A DNA stretch of 7,101 nucleotides from JAVEVH01 sp964430365. Its GTDB lineage: Bacteria; Patescibacteriota; Dojkabacteria; SC72. Positions 6,387-7,101 of the stretch are shown piece after piece (within the stretch, counting starts at the first letter, position 1; each line of letters opens with the position of its first letter). The translations under genes were made by a program, and so were the position numbers. The notes below the pieces were generated by a model. It saw only the letters and a list, made by a program, of their open reading frames with translations. It was not told where the DNA came from and did no database searches. Location: assembly GCA_964430365.1 (NCBI GenBank), contig CAYSEU010000039.1, forward strand, positions 1 to 7,101. The letters are read 5' to 3'.

Positions 6387-7101
6387 TATATTTCTCCTTT
6401 AAGATATTTAATTATACTCCCTATTACTAATCCCACAGTTTCCGTTCTTAGTATATTACCTTCCAGTTTAACAAATTTAAAATCTAATTTCTTAAAATAC
6501 TGTATCTCCTTACTACTCCATCCTTTCTCTGGCCCTATCGCTATTACAAAAGATTTTTTGATATCAACTCCTTGTATATATTCTCTTAGAGGTTGGGATT
6601 GTACATTCTCTGTACAAAGACATACTCTATTTTCTATATCATTAATACTAACATCGTCTAGTTTAAGGGGTTTTTCTATTACCGTAGGTTTAATATTTCT
6701 AGACTGTTCTGTTGCATCAATTATTACCTTCCTCCAAAGTCCATACTCCTTAAGTGCTTTATTTTTACTAATCAAAGAGTACTGTGTTTCTACTGGTATT
6801 ATTCTGTCTATACCTATCTCAACAGATTTTTCTAAAAAAACATTAAACTTATTTTTACCTATTAAAGATTGTAATATCGTAATATCAAAATTATCATTTT
6901 TTGCCTTTACAGTGATCCTTTCTCTTATCTCTACCTCTACAGAATTTTTAGATATATCCGTTACTATACCTAGATATATGGCTTCATATGTTTCTATTTC
7001 TACGACATCCTCTACCTTTACTTCTAACTGATTAATTGCAAACTCACTGTCCGAATCGGAAAGGTGAGTTATATCAAAAATGTCTAGTTTATGGTTAATA
7101 A
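6386..7101 (-). CDS. rsmE: 16S rRNA (uracil-1498 N3) methyltransferase RsmE, 5' end outside the window
   Basis: RsmE is a dimeric SPOUT enzyme that methylates N3 of U1498 in 16S rRNA helix 44. The frame is open from the window edge: 237 complete codons precede the TAA at 6388-6386. A TTG at 6775 is not the start, because family sequence continues upstream (NQLEVKVEDVVEIET, a beta-barrel PUA-like domain, then IDRIIPVETQYSL). No ATG or GTG occurs in frame in the window. RsmE is about 240 residues, so only a few N-terminal residues should be missing. SPOUT motifs: ATEQSR (6715-6698 region), GPEKGWSSKE (from 6535; usually GPEGGF) and LEGNILRTETVG (6466-6431; usually LG-RILRTETA), which forms the trefoil knot around SAM. 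The usual VLR of the N-terminal domain reads QLE here. It is followed with a one-base overlap by a cytosine-C5 methyltransferase gene. Confidence 0.9.
   Translation of the reverse strand, partial: INHKLDIFDITHLSDSDSEFAINQLEVKVEDVVEIETYEAIYLGIVTDISKNSVEVEIRERITVKAKNDNFDITILQSLIGKNKFNVFLEKSVEIGIDRIIPVETQYSLISKNKALKEYGLWRKVIIDATEQSRNIKPTVIEKPLKLDDVSINDIENRVCLCTENVQSQPLREYIQGVDIKKSFVIAIGPEKGWSSKEIQYFKKLDFKFVKLEGNILRTETVGLVIGSIIKYLKGEI
6394..6400 (-). promoter_or_regulatory. Ribosome binding site of the cytosine-C5 methyltransferase gene
   Basis: On the - strand AAAGGAG stands 7 bases before the ATG at 6386-6384, within the last codons of rsmE (Lys-Gly-Glu). It is the only well-placed, strong Shine-Dalgarno sequence before a gene start in this window, and it fixes the start at the TAATG overlap. 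Confidence 0.8.

Noticed and set aside
6558..7031. 157-codon + strand reading frame opposite rsmE
   Set aside because: It is low-complexity Ser/Ile/Leu/Phe-rich sequence, the antisense shadow of a recognised gene. The shorter opposing frames elsewhere have the same character.
34..7101. UGA recoded to glycine or tryptophan, as in some Patescibacteria
   Set aside because: No in-frame TGA occurs in any of the six genes, and glycine and tryptophan use GGN and TGG. All stops are TAA or TAG, but six genes are too few to infer loss of TGA as a stop.
1..7101. CRISPR array, insertion sequence, prophage, tRNA or undescribed accessory system
   Set aside because: No spaced direct repeats, transposase, tRNA-like fold or unrecognised gene was found; nearly all bases belong to known core genes.

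Overview
This is a compact, AT-rich bacterial window carrying core information-processing genes. Proteins use AGA for most arginines. Every stop codon is TAA or TAG, and no in-frame TGA occurs inside a gene, so the standard code fits. Three features resemble the Candidate Phyla Radiation (Patescibacteria), perhaps the Dojkabacteria/WS6 side: an initiation factor IF2 cut down to its core, a NusA of the type seen in those genomes, and a stripped-down nusA operon. This placement is inference from remembered family features, not from a search.

Layout. The + strand carries nusA (34-1176), infB (1209-2771), rpsO (2870-3133) and pnp (3231-5334). The - strand carries rsmE (7101-6386, its 5' end outside the window) and then a NOL1/NOP2/Sun-family RNA cytosine-C5 methyltransferase (6386-5361). 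The two groups converge on a single strong hairpin at 5343-5370. A near-consensus sigma-70 promoter lies between infB and rpsO. The rpsO-pnp gap holds a probable terminator and a second perfect inverted repeat. No gap exceeds 100 bases.

Function. The + strand block joins transcription elongation and antitermination (NusA), translation initiation (IF2), the small ribosomal subunit (uS15) and RNA decay (PNPase). This is a shortened version of the classical rimP-nusA-infB-rbfA-truB-rpsO-pnp cluster: rbfA and truB are absent from between infB and rpsO. The - strand pair encodes two RNA methyltransferases, so the whole window concerns ribosome production and RNA metabolism.

Main oddity. pnp is split by an apparent frameshift near 3345-3358. 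The conserved N-terminus, from ATG 3231 through the Met-Gly-Asp-Thr motif, is in one frame and the remaining 661 residues are in the next. A naive start at GTG 3340 would miss about 40 conserved residues. I see no phage, insertion sequence, CRISPR, toxin or other accessory system, and no convincing undescribed system.
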